Shown here: in pieces, positions 34,241 through 43,298 of the stretch
Position numbering within the stretch: the stretch's first letter is position 1
Layout of the letters: the number at the start of each line of letters is the position of its first letter
NCBI GenBank assembly: GCA_964390905.1
Contig: CAYMLO010000022.1
Coordinates: forward strand, 17,032-81,031
Source of the DNA: JAFGLZ01 sp964390905
GTDB taxonomy: Bacteria; Planctomycetota; Phycisphaerae; UBA1845; JAFGLZ01
Direction: 5' to 3'
Length of the DNA: 64,000 bases
Notes under the pieces: generated by a model
What the model saw: the letters and a program-made list of their open reading frames with translations, nothing else
Databases searched by the model: none
Told to the model about the DNA's origin: nothing
Position numbers and translations under genes: made by a program

Positions 34241-36547
34241 TCAGGGAAGGTCCTGCTGCGCCGGCTTGGTCTGCTCGACGGCCGGGACTGCCGTCTTGAC
34301 GGTGATCACGACGGTCAGCAGTCGGGGCTGGGTTGCGAGCACGCGCTCAGACTGCTGTGCGGGGGCGGGTCTACCTTGCTGCCGGAGCATCCTCTGGACC
34401 GCGACCCCATCGCGCGGTCGGCTGGTGGGTCGTTGCGAACGTGCGGCCGCGACGCCAAGTGTCATAGCCGGTTTCGCCTGTCCCCGAGTGGTCGGTCGGG
34501 ATCGGGCGGCCTGACCCGCCCTGAGTTGTTGCGCAGGGCCAACGCGCGCCGCGCGCTGCGTCTCGCCTGGCGTGGCAACGTATCCGAGGGTTCGTAGTCT
34601 TTCCTTGTCCTTGGTGAGGTCGGCTGCGGCCACTTTCCGTTGCGTGGTCATGCTGCTCGACGGCGCCTTTGCCATAGCAGGTCTAGAGGTCCGCCGTTCA
34701 CGGGGAGCGGCGGGCTCGGTTGTGGCGTCCAGGTCATAGCCCGGCGGGCCCACCGGCTCAGCCAAAGCGGCCTGCTGACTGGCGGGGCCGCCCGGGGAGG
34801 TCTGGCCCCGGCTCCTTCCGAGCCACTCGCGTCGCGTCCGACCGCCTGGCCCCTTCGACGATCCCTTTCCGCCCTTCTCGGCAGGCCGGCCCCGCGCGAT
34901 GGGCGTACGAGGCGCCTCCGCCTTCTTGCCACGTTGCGACAGGGCCAACGAGTCATCCGCCAGGGCGGCTCTCTCGCCGCCGCCACGTTTCTCCCGCTTC
35001 GGTGCCTCCGCCTTGCCCAGCGGCGCGGACGGCTTGGCACGGGGGGGCGCCTTTGCCATCGCCCGAGGGGGAGCGGCTTGTCCGGGACGGCCTTCGCCGA
35101 CCGCGTCCGTCCGCAACGTCTGCGCGACCACGTTGGCCCTCTGCCACCCCTCAGCCCGGACCGCGGGCGTGGCCAGGGCGATCTTCACATCCTCTTGAAG
35201 GGATCGCCCCAGTTCATTGACCAGGGAGGCGACCTGCGCCGGCGTACCCCGCAGGAGGAACCTGTCGGCGGGTGGGCCCTCCACCTGCTTCTCGTCGGAC
35301 TGGGGATGAGCCATGTAGAAGCTCGATGCGGCGCCTAGTTTCGCGGACCTCCCCAGCAGGCGGGCGTCCTGAATGGCGTTGCGGGCGAAGAAGGCCTGCA
35401 GCGCCCACGCGGTGCGCGCCTGCTTGTTCGAATCCCCCGTCGTGAGTACGAGTTGGACCGGCTCGCCGCTAAACGAATAGCTCGTCAACTCGTCGACCGT
35501 CGTCCCGGCCTGCAACCGATCGGCCATCAGACGCGTCGGCGGGCGCGCTTCTTCGCCGGCCCGAAACGGCCGGTGTGCCGTCGACGGGGCGGGTGATCGG
35601 ACGGGTCCCTTGTCCACACGCGCCACGCGACTGTCGTTCGCCTTCCCCAATCGGTCAACAGGCTCTTCGGGGCCACCTTTGCCGAGGGGGCGTCCACCCC
35701 GCGCACGGGCTGGCGCTACCGGCTTGGCTTCACTACGAACGAGCCCCTCAGCCTCACCCAGGATTGGCTTGCGACCTGCTGCCCGGTCGGGTGCGGTTTT
35801 GGCCTTCGCGGGCGCGGGTCGCGCCTTGGCCGCGGGAGCCTTCGGTTTCTTGGGCTCGGGGGCGCCTTTGGCGAGGCGCGGGCCAGGCTTGCGCGGTTCG
35901 GGCGCCTTCTTCTGGTCGCTTGGTTTGTCGGCCGGCGCCGCTGCGGGGATCTTGGCAGCGACCACCTCCTTCAGGCTTTCCGCTTCCGGATCGGGTTCTG
36001 GCTTGGGGGCCGATGGCTTGCCGGCCCGTGGGGGCCCTTTCGACCCGGTCAGTCCGCGGACCTCCTTGTTCCCATTCCTTTTGGCCTTCTCGAGATCCTC
36101 TCGCTCGACCTCCTCGTCCTCCAGCTTGGGCCGAGCGTCGTCGGCGTCCGCCACTTGGACGGGATGCTGACGGGACTCCCACACCGCCTCGATCGCCAGA
36201 TACCCGGCCAGCAGCGGCACGAGGATCACCGCGGCTGCAGCCACCAATCGACCGAGACTCAGCGCGCCGGGCGGCGTTGCGGGCGCGGAAGGCATCTCAT
36301 CGGAGCCGGCAAAGAGCTGCTCACGCTCCAACCGACCGAGGATGGCCTCTCCCAGGTCCTCCGGGGCCTGCCCGCGCGGCAGCTTGCCCACCAGCGACGT
36401 GACCTGCCGGAGCTGCTCGAGCGCCTCGCGCGCCTCGGGCGATCGGGCCAGATGCTCGGCCACCTCCGACCGGGCCTCGTCGTCCAACTCCCCGTCGAGG
36501 TAGGCCGACAGCTGCTCTTCGAGTTGTCGTCGTTCGTCTTCGGTCAT
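34241..36547 (-). CDS. Membrane anti-sigma factor with very long disordered extracytoplasmic tail
   Basis: 768 residues. The cytoplasmic part (1 to about 75) resembles an anti-sigma domain: EEQLSAYLDGELDDEARSEVAEHLARSPEAREALEQL, without the zinc-binding His-Cys-Cys set. One transmembrane span follows (about 98-118, LVAAAAVILVPLLAGYLAIEAV). The remaining ~600 residues are highly Lys/Pro/Ala/Arg-rich and low-complexity, apart from a folded-looking island around DELTSYSFSGEPVQLVLTTGD and VASLVNELGRSL (about 350-465). ECF anti-sigmas are usually ~200 residues. The start overlaps the sigma factor stop by four bases, so sigma and anti-sigma are co-translated. Confidence 0.85.
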   Translation of the reverse strand: MTEDERRQLEEQLSAYLDGELDDEARSEVAEHLARSPEAREALEQLRQVTSLVGKLPRGQAPEDLGEAILGRLEREQLFAGSDEMPSAPATPPGALSLGRLVAAAAVILVPLLAGYLAIEAVWESRQHPVQVADADDARPKLEDEEVEREDLEKAKRNGNKEVRGLTGSKGPPRAGKPSAPKPEPDPEAESLKEVVAAKIPAAAPADKPSDQKKAPEPRKPGPRLAKGAPEPKKPKAPAAKARPAPAKAKTAPDRAAGRKPILGEAEGLVRSEAKPVAPARARGGRPLGKGGPEEPVDRLGKANDSRVARVDKGPVRSPAPSTAHRPFRAGEEARPPTRLMADRLQAGTTVDELTSYSFSGEPVQLVLTTGDSNKQARTAWALQAFFARNAIQDARLLGRSAKLGAASSFYMAHPQSDEKQVEGPPADRFLLRGTPAQVASLVNELGRSLQEDVKIALATPAVRAEGWQRANVVAQTLRTDAVGEGRPGQAAPPRAMAKAPPRAKPSAPLGKAEAPKREKRGGGERAALADDSLALSQRGKKAEAPRTPIARGRPAEKGGKGSSKGPGGRTRREWLGRSRGQTSPGGPASQQAALAEPVGPPGYDLDATTEPAAPRERRTSRPAMAKAPSSSMTTQRKVAAADLTKDKERLRTLGYVATPGETQRAARVGPAQQLRAGQAARSRPTTRGQAKPAMTLGVAAARSQRPTSRPRDGVAVQRMLRQQGRPAPAQQSERVLATQPRLLTVVITVKTAVPAVEQTKPAQQDLP

Positions 36548-37170
36548 TCGTCCTGTCCGACCTTCTCGAGTACGTCTCGCAGCCGTTCCCGCAACGCCGT
36601 TCGTCCGCGATGGAGTCGCGACTTGACCGTTCCGGTCGGCACGTCGAGGATCGTGGCGATCTCGCCGTAGTCGAATCCCTCGATGTCTCGCAGGACCACG
36701 GCCGACCGGTACTCGTCATCCAACTCGTCGAGGGCCTTGGCCACCAGTGCCTGGGTCTCTCGGCTCAGCGCTTCCGACGCCGGGCCGGGCGGATCATCCT
36801 TGCTGACGCGTCGTCTCAATCCTGCTGCTTGCTGGTCGATGGGCATGGGGTTGCCCTCTTCGCCACCAAGATTGACGGTCCGCTGGGCCCGCCGACGGTA
36901 CGAGATGGCCTGGTTTACCGCGATCCGAAACACCCACGTGTAGAACGTGCTCTTCTGCTCGAACCGCCCGATCGACTCCAGCGCCTTGCAGAACGCCTCT
37001 TGGGTCAGGTCGGCGGCGTCGTCCCGACTGCCGCTGATCCGCCAGCACGTGTTGTAGACCTTGTCCTGGTATTTGGCCACGAGCTGGCCGAACGCAGCCA
37101 TGTCGCCTTGCTGGCACTGCTCGACCAACAGGGCATCTTCGAATTGGATGGCCGTCGCGGGCGCCGTCAA
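36544..37170 (-). CDS. ECF-type RNA polymerase sigma factor
   Basis: Start assigned to TTG 37170, which has AAGGG seven bases upstream (208 residues); the frame extends to a TTG at 37248 inside the repeat element, which is unlikely to be the natural start. Region 2 is clear: DMAAFGQLVAKYQDKVYNTCWR, DAADLTQEAFCKALESIGRF and FYTWVFRIAVNQAISYRRR (core and -10 binding). Region 4 ends the protein: ELDDEYRSAVVLRDIEGFDYGEIATILDVPTGTVKSRLHRGR, the helix-turn-helix for the -35 element. It is held by the anti-sigma encoded directly downstream (ATGA overlap). The regulon is unknown. Confidence 0.92.
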   Translation of the reverse strand: MTAPATAIQFEDALLVEQCQQGDMAAFGQLVAKYQDKVYNTCWRISGSRDDAADLTQEAFCKALESIGRFEQKSTFYTWVFRIAVNQAISYRRRAQRTVNLGGEEGNPMPIDQQAAGLRRRVSKDDPPGPASEALSRETQALVAKALDELDDEYRSAVVLRDIEGFDYGEIATILDVPTGTVKSRLHRGRTALRERLRDVLEKVGQDE

Positions 37171-37237
37171 TCGCTGGCCCTTTTGTGGATTGGACGGCCC
37201 GGGGCCCCAAAGGTTCCCGTCCGTCAGCGGGTTTTCG

Positions 37238-37337
37238 GCCTGGTTCAAAAAGGGGACAGGCGCCTCGCCGTCGTGTGGTTTTTTCTCAATGAACTGCGCG
37301 CATCGGGCTCGGAGCCAGTCCCCTTTCTGAACCAGGT
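37238..37337. repeat. Dispersed ~100-bp inverted-repeat element, copy 2
   Basis: The left arm 37238-37261 equals the reverse complement of the 4582-4605 arm exactly and is inverted against 37314-37337 with three mismatches in 24. The inner region aligns with the 4509-4605 copy in reverse orientation with roughly 70 percent identity by eye. It sits between the sigma factor (start 37170) and purB (start 37440), thus in the divergent promoter region. Copy 1 likewise lies just upstream of a promoter. Confidence 0.8.
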
Positions 37338-37439
37338 CGGGTTTTCCATCGCCCCAGCCGCCCGACTCGACTATGCTAGTCGTTCCTGGAGGTTCCGTCC
37401 GACATTATAATCGCGACAACGCTTGTTGGAAGGCACGCC

Positions 37440-38876
37440 ATGGCCGAATCCAAACGAACCGTTTATCGGTCCCCCCTGGTCGCCCGGAACGCCTCGCCCG
37501 AGATGGCCGAACTGTTCGGCGAGCGGACCAAGTACGTCATCCACCGTCGGCTGTGGTTGGCCCTGGCCGAGGCCCAGCGGCAGCTTGGCCTGCCCATCAC
37601 CGACCGGCAGATCCGTCAGCTCCGCGCGAACGTCGAGAACATCGACTTCCCCGCCGCCGACCGCTACGAACGCCGCCTGCGGCACGAGACGATGGCGCAC
37701 GTCCACGCCTACGGCGACGCCGCCCCGGCCGCTCGGGGTATCATCCACCTCGGTGCGACCAGTTGTTACGTCCTGGACAACACCGACCTGATCATCCTCC
37801 GCGAAGGGCTCCGGATCCTGTGCAACCGGCTGGCTGGCGTTATCGATCTGCTCGGCGGGTTCGCCAAGAAGCACCGCGCCCTTCCCTGCCTCGGCTTCAC
37901 GCACTACCAGCCGGCCCAGATGACGACGGTCGGCAAGCGCGCGACGCTGTGGTGCTACGACTTCGTCCGCGACCTCGAGGCCCTCGAGCATCGCCTCGCG
38001 ACGCTCCGCTTCCGCGGCGTCAAGGGCACGACCGGCACGCAGGCCAGCTTCCTGGCGCTCTTTGGCGGCAACCACGCCAAGGTCGAGCGGCTCGAGAAGC
38101 TGGTGTCCAGCAAGATGGGCTTCGACAGCGTCGAGCCCGTCACCGGCCAGACGTATTCCCGCAAGGTCGACGCACAGATCGTCTGCGACCTGGCCGGCAT
38201 CGCCGCCAGCGTTCACAAGTTCTGCAACGACCTGCGACTGCTCGCCAACCTCAAGGAGATGGAAGAGCCGTTCGAGACGCAGCAGGTCGGTTCGTCGGCG
38301 ATGGCCTACAAGCGCAATCCCATGCGGTGCGAGCGGGCCACGGCGCTGTCTAGGTTCATCATCAGCCTGGCCAATTCGCCACTCGCCACGGCGGCCGAGC
38401 AATGGCTCGAGCGCACGCTCGACGATTCGGCCAATCGCCGGATCACGTTGCCCGAGGCCTTCCTCGCCGCCGACGGCATCCTGCTGATCGCCGCCAACGT
38501 CGCCGACGGCATGGTCGTTTACCCCAAGGTCATCGCCGCCCGCGTCGCCGCCGAACTGCCCTTCATGGCCACCGAGAACGTCTTGATGGCCGCCGTCGAG
38601 GCCGGCGGGGATCGTCAGGACCTCCATGAGCGCATCCGCCGTCACAGCCACGCCGCCGGTGCGGAGGTCAAGCAGCACGGCCGGCCCAATGACCTGATTG
38701 CCCGTCTCGCCGCCGACCCCGCCTTCGCCAAGGTGAACGTCAAGAAGCTGCTCGATCCCCGCACCTTCGTCGGCAGGGCGCCCCAGCAGGTCGACGCCTT
38801 CGTTCGGGATCACGTCACCCCCATCCGCCGCCGCTACCGCCGCGCCCTCGGCGGCAAGGTCGAGCTGAAGGTCTAG
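37440..38876 (+). CDS. purB: Adenylosuccinate lyase
   Basis: 478 residues with GGAAGG six bases ahead of ATG 37440. It cleaves SAICAR to AICAR and adenylosuccinate to AMP in purine synthesis. The fumarase/aspartase superfamily signature GSSAMAYKRNPMRCE is present, as is the catalytic His region LGFTHYQPAQMTTVGKR, LGATSCYVLDNTDL and KGTTGTQASFLALFGG. The length and N-terminus (YRSPLVARNASPEMAELF) are those of the long eukaryote-like PurB branch. It is divergent from the sigma factor operon with the repeat element between. Confidence 0.96.
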   Translation: MAESKRTVYRSPLVARNASPEMAELFGERTKYVIHRRLWLALAEAQRQLGLPITDRQIRQLRANVENIDFPAADRYERRLRHETMAHVHAYGDAAPAARGIIHLGATSCYVLDNTDLIILREGLRILCNRLAGVIDLLGGFAKKHRALPCLGFTHYQPAQMTTVGKRATLWCYDFVRDLEALEHRLATLRFRGVKGTTGTQASFLALFGGNHAKVERLEKLVSSKMGFDSVEPVTGQTYSRKVDAQIVCDLAGIAASVHKFCNDLRLLANLKEMEEPFETQQVGSSAMAYKRNPMRCERATALSRFIISLANSPLATAAEQWLERTLDDSANRRITLPEAFLAADGILLIAANVADGMVVYPKVIAARVAAELPFMATENVLMAAVEAGGDRQDLHERIRRHSHAAGAEVKQHGRPNDLIARLAADPAFAKVNVKKLLDPRTFVGRAPQQVDAFVRDHVTPIRRRYRRALGGKVELKV

Positions 38877-38954
38877 CCCCGCATCTCCTGGGTGCCTCCA
38901 CCATCAGAATGACGTACTGACGGCGGGATATTGCACGATCTTCACATAGGGACG

Positions 38955-39008
38955 CATCAGAGACGCGACTCGCATCAGAGACGCGACCTCCATCAGAGAC
39001 GCGACCGT
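38955..39008. repeat. Three tandem 18-bp repeats
   Basis: Three consecutive 18-base units (38955-38972, 38973-38990, 38991-39008) share the 15-base core CATCAGAGACGCGAC and differ only in the last three bases (TCG, CTC, CGT). They form the left side of the larger inverted array. Confidence 0.85.
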
Positions 39009-39169
39009 GAGGGAGCGTTCCCTCAGACCGATTGTGCATGGATCCGTCTGACTTGCACGGCGAATGACGCAAGCCGCGGTGGATCTGCTGTCGCGTCCGG
39101 GGTATGCAACCCGGGCACGCCAGCGTGACCGCTGGCGTGAACGCTCCCTGACGGTCGCGTCTCTGATGG
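38990..39169. repeat. 180-bp array with 31-bp inverted ends (planctomycete-type intergenic repeat)
   Basis: The arms 38990-39020 and 39139-39169 are inverted with one mismatch in 31. Within, CACGCCAGCG (39116-39125) and CGCTGGCGTG (39130-39139) form a perfect 10-bp hairpin with a four-base loop, and CCGGG/CCCGG flanks a further stem near 39098-39115. The arm contains the dispersed 18-nt motif also found at 2228-2245. The array fills the purB to Asp-box-protein spacer (38877-39337, no gene seen). It may be a palindromic mobile repeat; no enzyme is nearby. Confidence 0.75.
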
Positions 39170-39337
39170 GGCCGTCGGAGGTGTCAGGGACCCGAACGAG
39201 ACGGATCGCCCGCTTCAGCGATGGAATCGAGGAGGCCGAAGCGGTAACATGGACAGTTGTCTGTCCGGCCAGGGCCACTGAGGGGAATGTCAGCCTATCC
39301 CTATCCCACCGGCAGGGCGCATACTGGGGGTACCCAC

Positions 39338-40828
39338 ATGAAGATTCTTCAGCGATATCCGAGCCGCCGGTCCGCTATCTTCAGTGGATGTCTGGCGAGC
39401 ATCTCTACACTCATGCTCCTGCCGACGGTCGTGCAGGCGCAGGAGGGATCCCTGCTGGGTGCGGAGGCCGTCTATCAGGGCGCGGAGGCGTCAGACGCCT
39501 TTAGCGCCATTCACTACCTCGGCAGCGGACGCATCATCGCCGGGAAACGCTCGTCGCAGGCGTCCAACCGCTTCCTGCTCAGCGAAGACTATGGGGCAAC
39601 GTGGGACGTCGTTGGTTGTCCAAGCTCGACTGGCGCTCACACGTACTTCTTCGGGCAGAACGGCGCGACGGTCTTCTCGGGCACGGGCGATACGGGCAGC
39701 GCCTGTCTGATGAAGAGTGCCGACACGGGTTCCACGTGGTCGGTTGCGCTGTCCTCTGCGCAGATTCGTAGCCTGATTGGCAGCGCGGACGTGAAGGCCG
39801 TGTTCAGCCCCGTCTATCTCGGATCCAATCGCTGGATGGTCAACATCAAGAGCTTCGACACCACCAACAAGGTCATCCTGTCCTCCGACAACGGCGCGAC
39901 GTGGTCCGTGCCAAGTGCTCAGCCTGGACAAAGTGCATCGGCGTGGGCGCGTCAGATGATCCTGACCAGCGACAACGTCCTGCTGTGGCCGTCGGTGGTC
40001 ACCGACAAGATGTACCTGTCGACCGATCAGGGGGCCAGTTGGTCTTCCGTCACCGTTCCTGGCGCGTCCCTCTTCCAGCCCCTCTGCGATGCCGGCAATG
40101 GGGTCTATCTGTGCGGGGACGCCCGCACGACGCCCAACACGCCCATCAGCCTCTACCGGAGCCTCGACCAGGGCCTGTCCTGGTCGGAGGTTGCCTCCGT
40201 CAATCTCCAGCGCCCCACCCTGACCTACTGGCGCGACGTGATCAAGGTCGGCAGCAGCCTGCTTGCGTCTGCCTGCTGTAAGGAAGGCACGAGCAATGAA
40301 CGGTACATGCAGTTGTTCCTGTCCGAGGACGACGGAGCGACGTGGCTTTCGCTGGGGAATCCCTACATCGGTTCCTACGGCGGCATGCAGGCTATCTATC
40401 AGATGTGCGCCACCGAATCGGACGTCGTCTTCGCTGCATGTCAGCCCGACAGCACGATTCTGAAGTGGTCAATGCCGGTCAGGGGCGCGCTGAACGTCAG
40501 CGCCATCAACGGACCCTGGGGACATGTCGAGCTGGATCCGAATCTCCCTGAGTACTCACCGTATGCGCTGGTGACGCTGACGGCGGCGCCCAATCCGGAG
40601 CGTGACTTTGGACACTGGGAAATCTACGACCCCAACTTCCCGGGCGACGTCAACCATGCGCAAATCGACGCCAACACGGTCGTCACCATCGTCATAAACG
40701 CTGATCGCCAGATCACCGCCGTCTTCAAGTGCGGCGACGGCCTGAGAGGCCATTTCATTGCCCTGTTGCTCATCGGGATCACCGGCTGCGGGTTCGTGTT
40801 GCGCCGGATGCGACTGCGAGTGAGCTGA
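39338..40828 (+). CDS. Secreted Asp-box (BNR) repeat protein with C-terminal membrane anchor
   Basis: 496 residues from ATG 39338 (an upstream in-frame start lacks a signal peptide). A signal peptide ends near VQAQ. Six Asp-box motifs are evenly spaced: SEDYGATWDV, SADTGSTWSV, SSDNGATWSV, STDQGASWSS, SLDQGLSWSE and SEDDGATWLS, giving a six-bladed sialidase-like propeller. A small beta domain resembling a Listeria-type repeat (GPWGHVELDPNLPEYSPYALVTLTAAP...ITAVF) precedes a hydrophobic span (GHFIALLLIGITGCGFVL) and an RRMRLR tail, as in cell-wall-linked or membrane-anchored proteins. No sialidase catalytic Arg triad was identified. Confidence 0.85.
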   Translation: MKILQRYPSRRSAIFSGCLASISTLMLLPTVVQAQEGSLLGAEAVYQGAEASDAFSAIHYLGSGRIIAGKRSSQASNRFLLSEDYGATWDVVGCPSSTGAHTYFFGQNGATVFSGTGDTGSACLMKSADTGSTWSVALSSAQIRSLIGSADVKAVFSPVYLGSNRWMVNIKSFDTTNKVILSSDNGATWSVPSAQPGQSASAWARQMILTSDNVLLWPSVVTDKMYLSTDQGASWSSVTVPGASLFQPLCDAGNGVYLCGDARTTPNTPISLYRSLDQGLSWSEVASVNLQRPTLTYWRDVIKVGSSLLASACCKEGTSNERYMQLFLSEDDGATWLSLGNPYIGSYGGMQAIYQMCATESDVVFAACQPDSTILKWSMPVRGALNVSAINGPWGHVELDPNLPEYSPYALVTLTAAPNPERDFGHWEIYDPNFPGDVNHAQIDANTVVTIVINADRQITAVFKCGDGLRGHFIALLLIGITGCGFVLRRMRLRVS

Positions 40829-40884
40829 CTTCGAAGACGCGACATCGGGTCCGCGTCGAACGACGGTCCATCAGGGGGGATCGC

Positions 40885-43158
40885 CTACGGGCGCGGTTCG
40901 GACGGGCAGGGACTGGCGTCCTTTTGGAATATGGAGCGCGATGACGGGCGCCAGACCCTCCGCAGGATCAGGTGAAACGACGGGATCAGCAGCGGGCGGA
41001 CGATGAACGTATCGATCAGGATGCCGGCGCACATGGCGAATCCGAGCTGCTCCATGAGCTTCAGGCCGCTGGCCATCAGCGAGCCCAGCGTCGCCGCCAT
41101 GATCACGCCGCAGCTGCTGATGATCGAGCCGGTCCGAACGACGGCGCGCTCGGCCGCCTCCGCATCGCTGAAGTACCGACCCTCCTGGAACAGCCGACTG
41201 ACCAGGAAGATGTTGTAGTCCTGCCCGACGGCCACGATGATGACGAACAGGAACAGCTTGGCCTTCCAGTCGACGCCGTCCTGCCCGAGCAGCCCCACGA
41301 ATACCCATTCGCAGATGCCCAGCGTGGCCAGGTAGGTCATCAGCGTGGCGGCCAGCATGAAGATCGACAACGGCAGGTCGCGGATGAGCAGGACGACGAT
41401 GAGCAGGATCACGGCCACCACCAGGACGGTCACGCGTTTGTGGTCGGCCGTGCTGTAGTCGCGGATGTCGATCATGTACGGCGTCAGCCCGCAGGCCAGG
41501 ATCTCGGCCCCGTCGCCCAGCTTTGCCTTGGCCGTCTTGGCAGACTGACTGCGAGCCTTGTCCACGGCCGCAAAAGCGCCTTCGACGAAGGGCTGATACT
41601 TCGTGACGAACTCGAATCGTATTGAGGGCGGATCGGGGGCCAGGTACTCGGCGCCGACCTCGTCGGGGGCAAGCAGCGTCAACACCCGGCCCTGATCCCG
41701 CAGCCGCTTCTCCAACCCGAGCGGTTCGGTCAGGCTACGTACGTCTGTCATCCCGTCGATGGCGGCCAAGTCGGTGGTCAGTCGGTGGCTGAATTCCTTG
41801 GCGAGCTTCGCGTCCGTCAGACGAGGATGCTTGACGACCAGCGTGGTCGCGAACGCCCCGCCCGGCGGGAAATGGTCCTGGGCGATGTCTGCTCCGCGTG
41901 TGGAGCTGCATCCAGGCGGCAGCTCGGCGATGGTGTCGTACCGGAACTCCATGCGCAGGGCCGTCCAGATGGGAAACCCCATCAGCACAAGCCCCACGAC
42001 CAGCACGCGCCCGGGTCGGGACACGACCATCGCGCCCAAGCGGGGCCAGATCTGACGTTGGCCGATGACGCCCCGGCCGGTCATTCGACCCGGCCAGAAC
42101 AGCCGATCGCCCATCACCACCGCCAGCGCGGGTGCGAGGGTCAGCGACGCCGCGAGCGCCAACGTGAGTACCAGGCCCAACACCTTGCCGGCGTTGTGGC
42201 TGAGGACGAAGTCCGCCGCGATCATCATCGCCAGCCCGAAGATGATCGTGCCTGCGCTGGCGGCGATGGCGGGCCCGACGGCTTCCATCGTGTGCCGGAC
42301 GGCCGTCACGGGGTCGACCTTGGCCAGCCACTCCTCGCGATACCGGGAGATCCAGAACAGCGCGTAGTCCGTGCCCGCGCCGAACAGCAGGACGACCGTG
42401 AACATCTTCTCGATCGACGAGACGGCCCACCCGGCCTGGGCCAGCAGGCTGAGCACCTGGAACGCGCCGAATACGCTCAATCCGATCGACACCAGCGGGA
42501 CCATCGCCCCCAGCGGCGCGCGGTACACGAGGGCCAGGATCAACATCACCGCGACGACCGTGACCCACATCGTCCGTTCCAGGGCGATCTTGGCGATCGT
42601 GCTGTAGTCCCGGCCCACGCCGGCCGAACCCGTCAGCTCCACCGTCAACCCGTCCGGTCGGTCCTGCTGGGCGAGCCGCTCGATCGCCTCGACGGCCAGC
42701 TTGGCCCGCATCGTGACGAAGTTCACCGGGAAGTTGATGATGATCAGGCCGACCTGCTTGTCGCGGCTGATCAGCTTGCCCTTCAAGTACTGTTGCAGAT
42801 CGGGCGAGCGGATCTGCCACGCGTACTTCTCACCCGCCTCGGCTACCTGGCGTTCGTTCTCTTCGACGATCGCTTCGGCCAGTCGGCGCATGTACTCCCG
42901 ATCGAGCTGGGTCAGGCTGGATGAGCGGTAGCACACGACGACAACTTGGCTTCGCGCCGCCGCGTGCGGGAACACCTTGAGCAGGAAGTCAAACGCCTGG
43001 TTGTTGGGCGCCTTGGGGGGCAGGAGGCTGTCCGGCTCGCTTTGGATCAGCTCGCCGGGTGGCGGGGTGCAGATGCGCAAGAACACGATGAAGGCAACCC
43101 ATCCGATGATCCAGCGGATCGGGTGCCTGGCGATGGAAGCTCCTAAGCGGCCGAACAT
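40885..43158 (-). CDS. MMPL/RND-family membrane transporter
   Basis: 757 residues with about eleven to twelve membrane spans: one near the N-terminus, then groups after each large periplasmic loop (about 30-190 and 400-560). Two copies of the family signature for proton-coupled MMPL transporters are visible: FGAGTDYALFWISRYREE and VAVGQDYNIFLVSRLFQE, each with the membrane Asp-Tyr pair. MMPL proteins export lipids, hopanoids or related hydrophobic molecules. Substrate is not readable from sequence. It probably forms an operon with the upstream 43299-44048 membrane gene or stands alone; a terminator separates them. Confidence 0.9.
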   Translation of the reverse strand: MFGRLGASIARHPIRWIIGWVAFIVFLRICTPPPGELIQSEPDSLLPPKAPNNQAFDFLLKVFPHAAARSQVVVVCYRSSSLTQLDREYMRRLAEAIVEENERQVAEAGEKYAWQIRSPDLQQYLKGKLISRDKQVGLIIINFPVNFVTMRAKLAVEAIERLAQQDRPDGLTVELTGSAGVGRDYSTIAKIALERTMWVTVVAVMLILALVYRAPLGAMVPLVSIGLSVFGAFQVLSLLAQAGWAVSSIEKMFTVVLLFGAGTDYALFWISRYREEWLAKVDPVTAVRHTMEAVGPAIAASAGTIIFGLAMMIAADFVLSHNAGKVLGLVLTLALAASLTLAPALAVVMGDRLFWPGRMTGRGVIGQRQIWPRLGAMVVSRPGRVLVVGLVLMGFPIWTALRMEFRYDTIAELPPGCSSTRGADIAQDHFPPGGAFATTLVVKHPRLTDAKLAKEFSHRLTTDLAAIDGMTDVRSLTEPLGLEKRLRDQGRVLTLLAPDEVGAEYLAPDPPSIRFEFVTKYQPFVEGAFAAVDKARSQSAKTAKAKLGDGAEILACGLTPYMIDIRDYSTADHKRVTVLVVAVILLIVVLLIRDLPLSIFMLAATLMTYLATLGICEWVFVGLLGQDGVDWKAKLFLFVIIVAVGQDYNIFLVSRLFQEGRYFSDAEAAERAVVRTGSIISSCGVIMAATLGSLMASGLKLMEQLGFAMCAGILIDTFIVRPLLIPSFHLILRRVWRPSSRSIFQKDASPCPSEPRP

Positions 43159-43213
43159 GCAACGATATGCTAATGACTGTCGATTCGTCGGTCAAAGCGC
43201 AGGGCGGACGGGC

Positions 43214-43251
43214 AAAAAAACGCGACGGCCTTCCAGCAGGTCAGCCGTCGC
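43214..43251 (-). terminator. Intrinsic terminator after the 43299-44048 gene
   Basis: On the minus strand a perfect 8-bp stem, GCGACGGC (43251-43244) / GCCGTCGC (43229-43222), with a 14-base loop is followed by a run of seven T (43220-43214). It follows the stop at 43299 and precedes the MMPL gene start at 43158, so the MMPL gene likely has its own promoter. Confidence 0.85.
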
Positions 43252-43298
43252 ACTCCCACCGCGCCAAATTGTACCGAGTTTCCCTCTCCGGACCCGCC

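Noticed and set aside
38955..39008. Short tandem repeats that might be a CRISPR array
   Set aside because: Units are 18 bp and directly adjacent with no spacers, and no cas gene is in the window.
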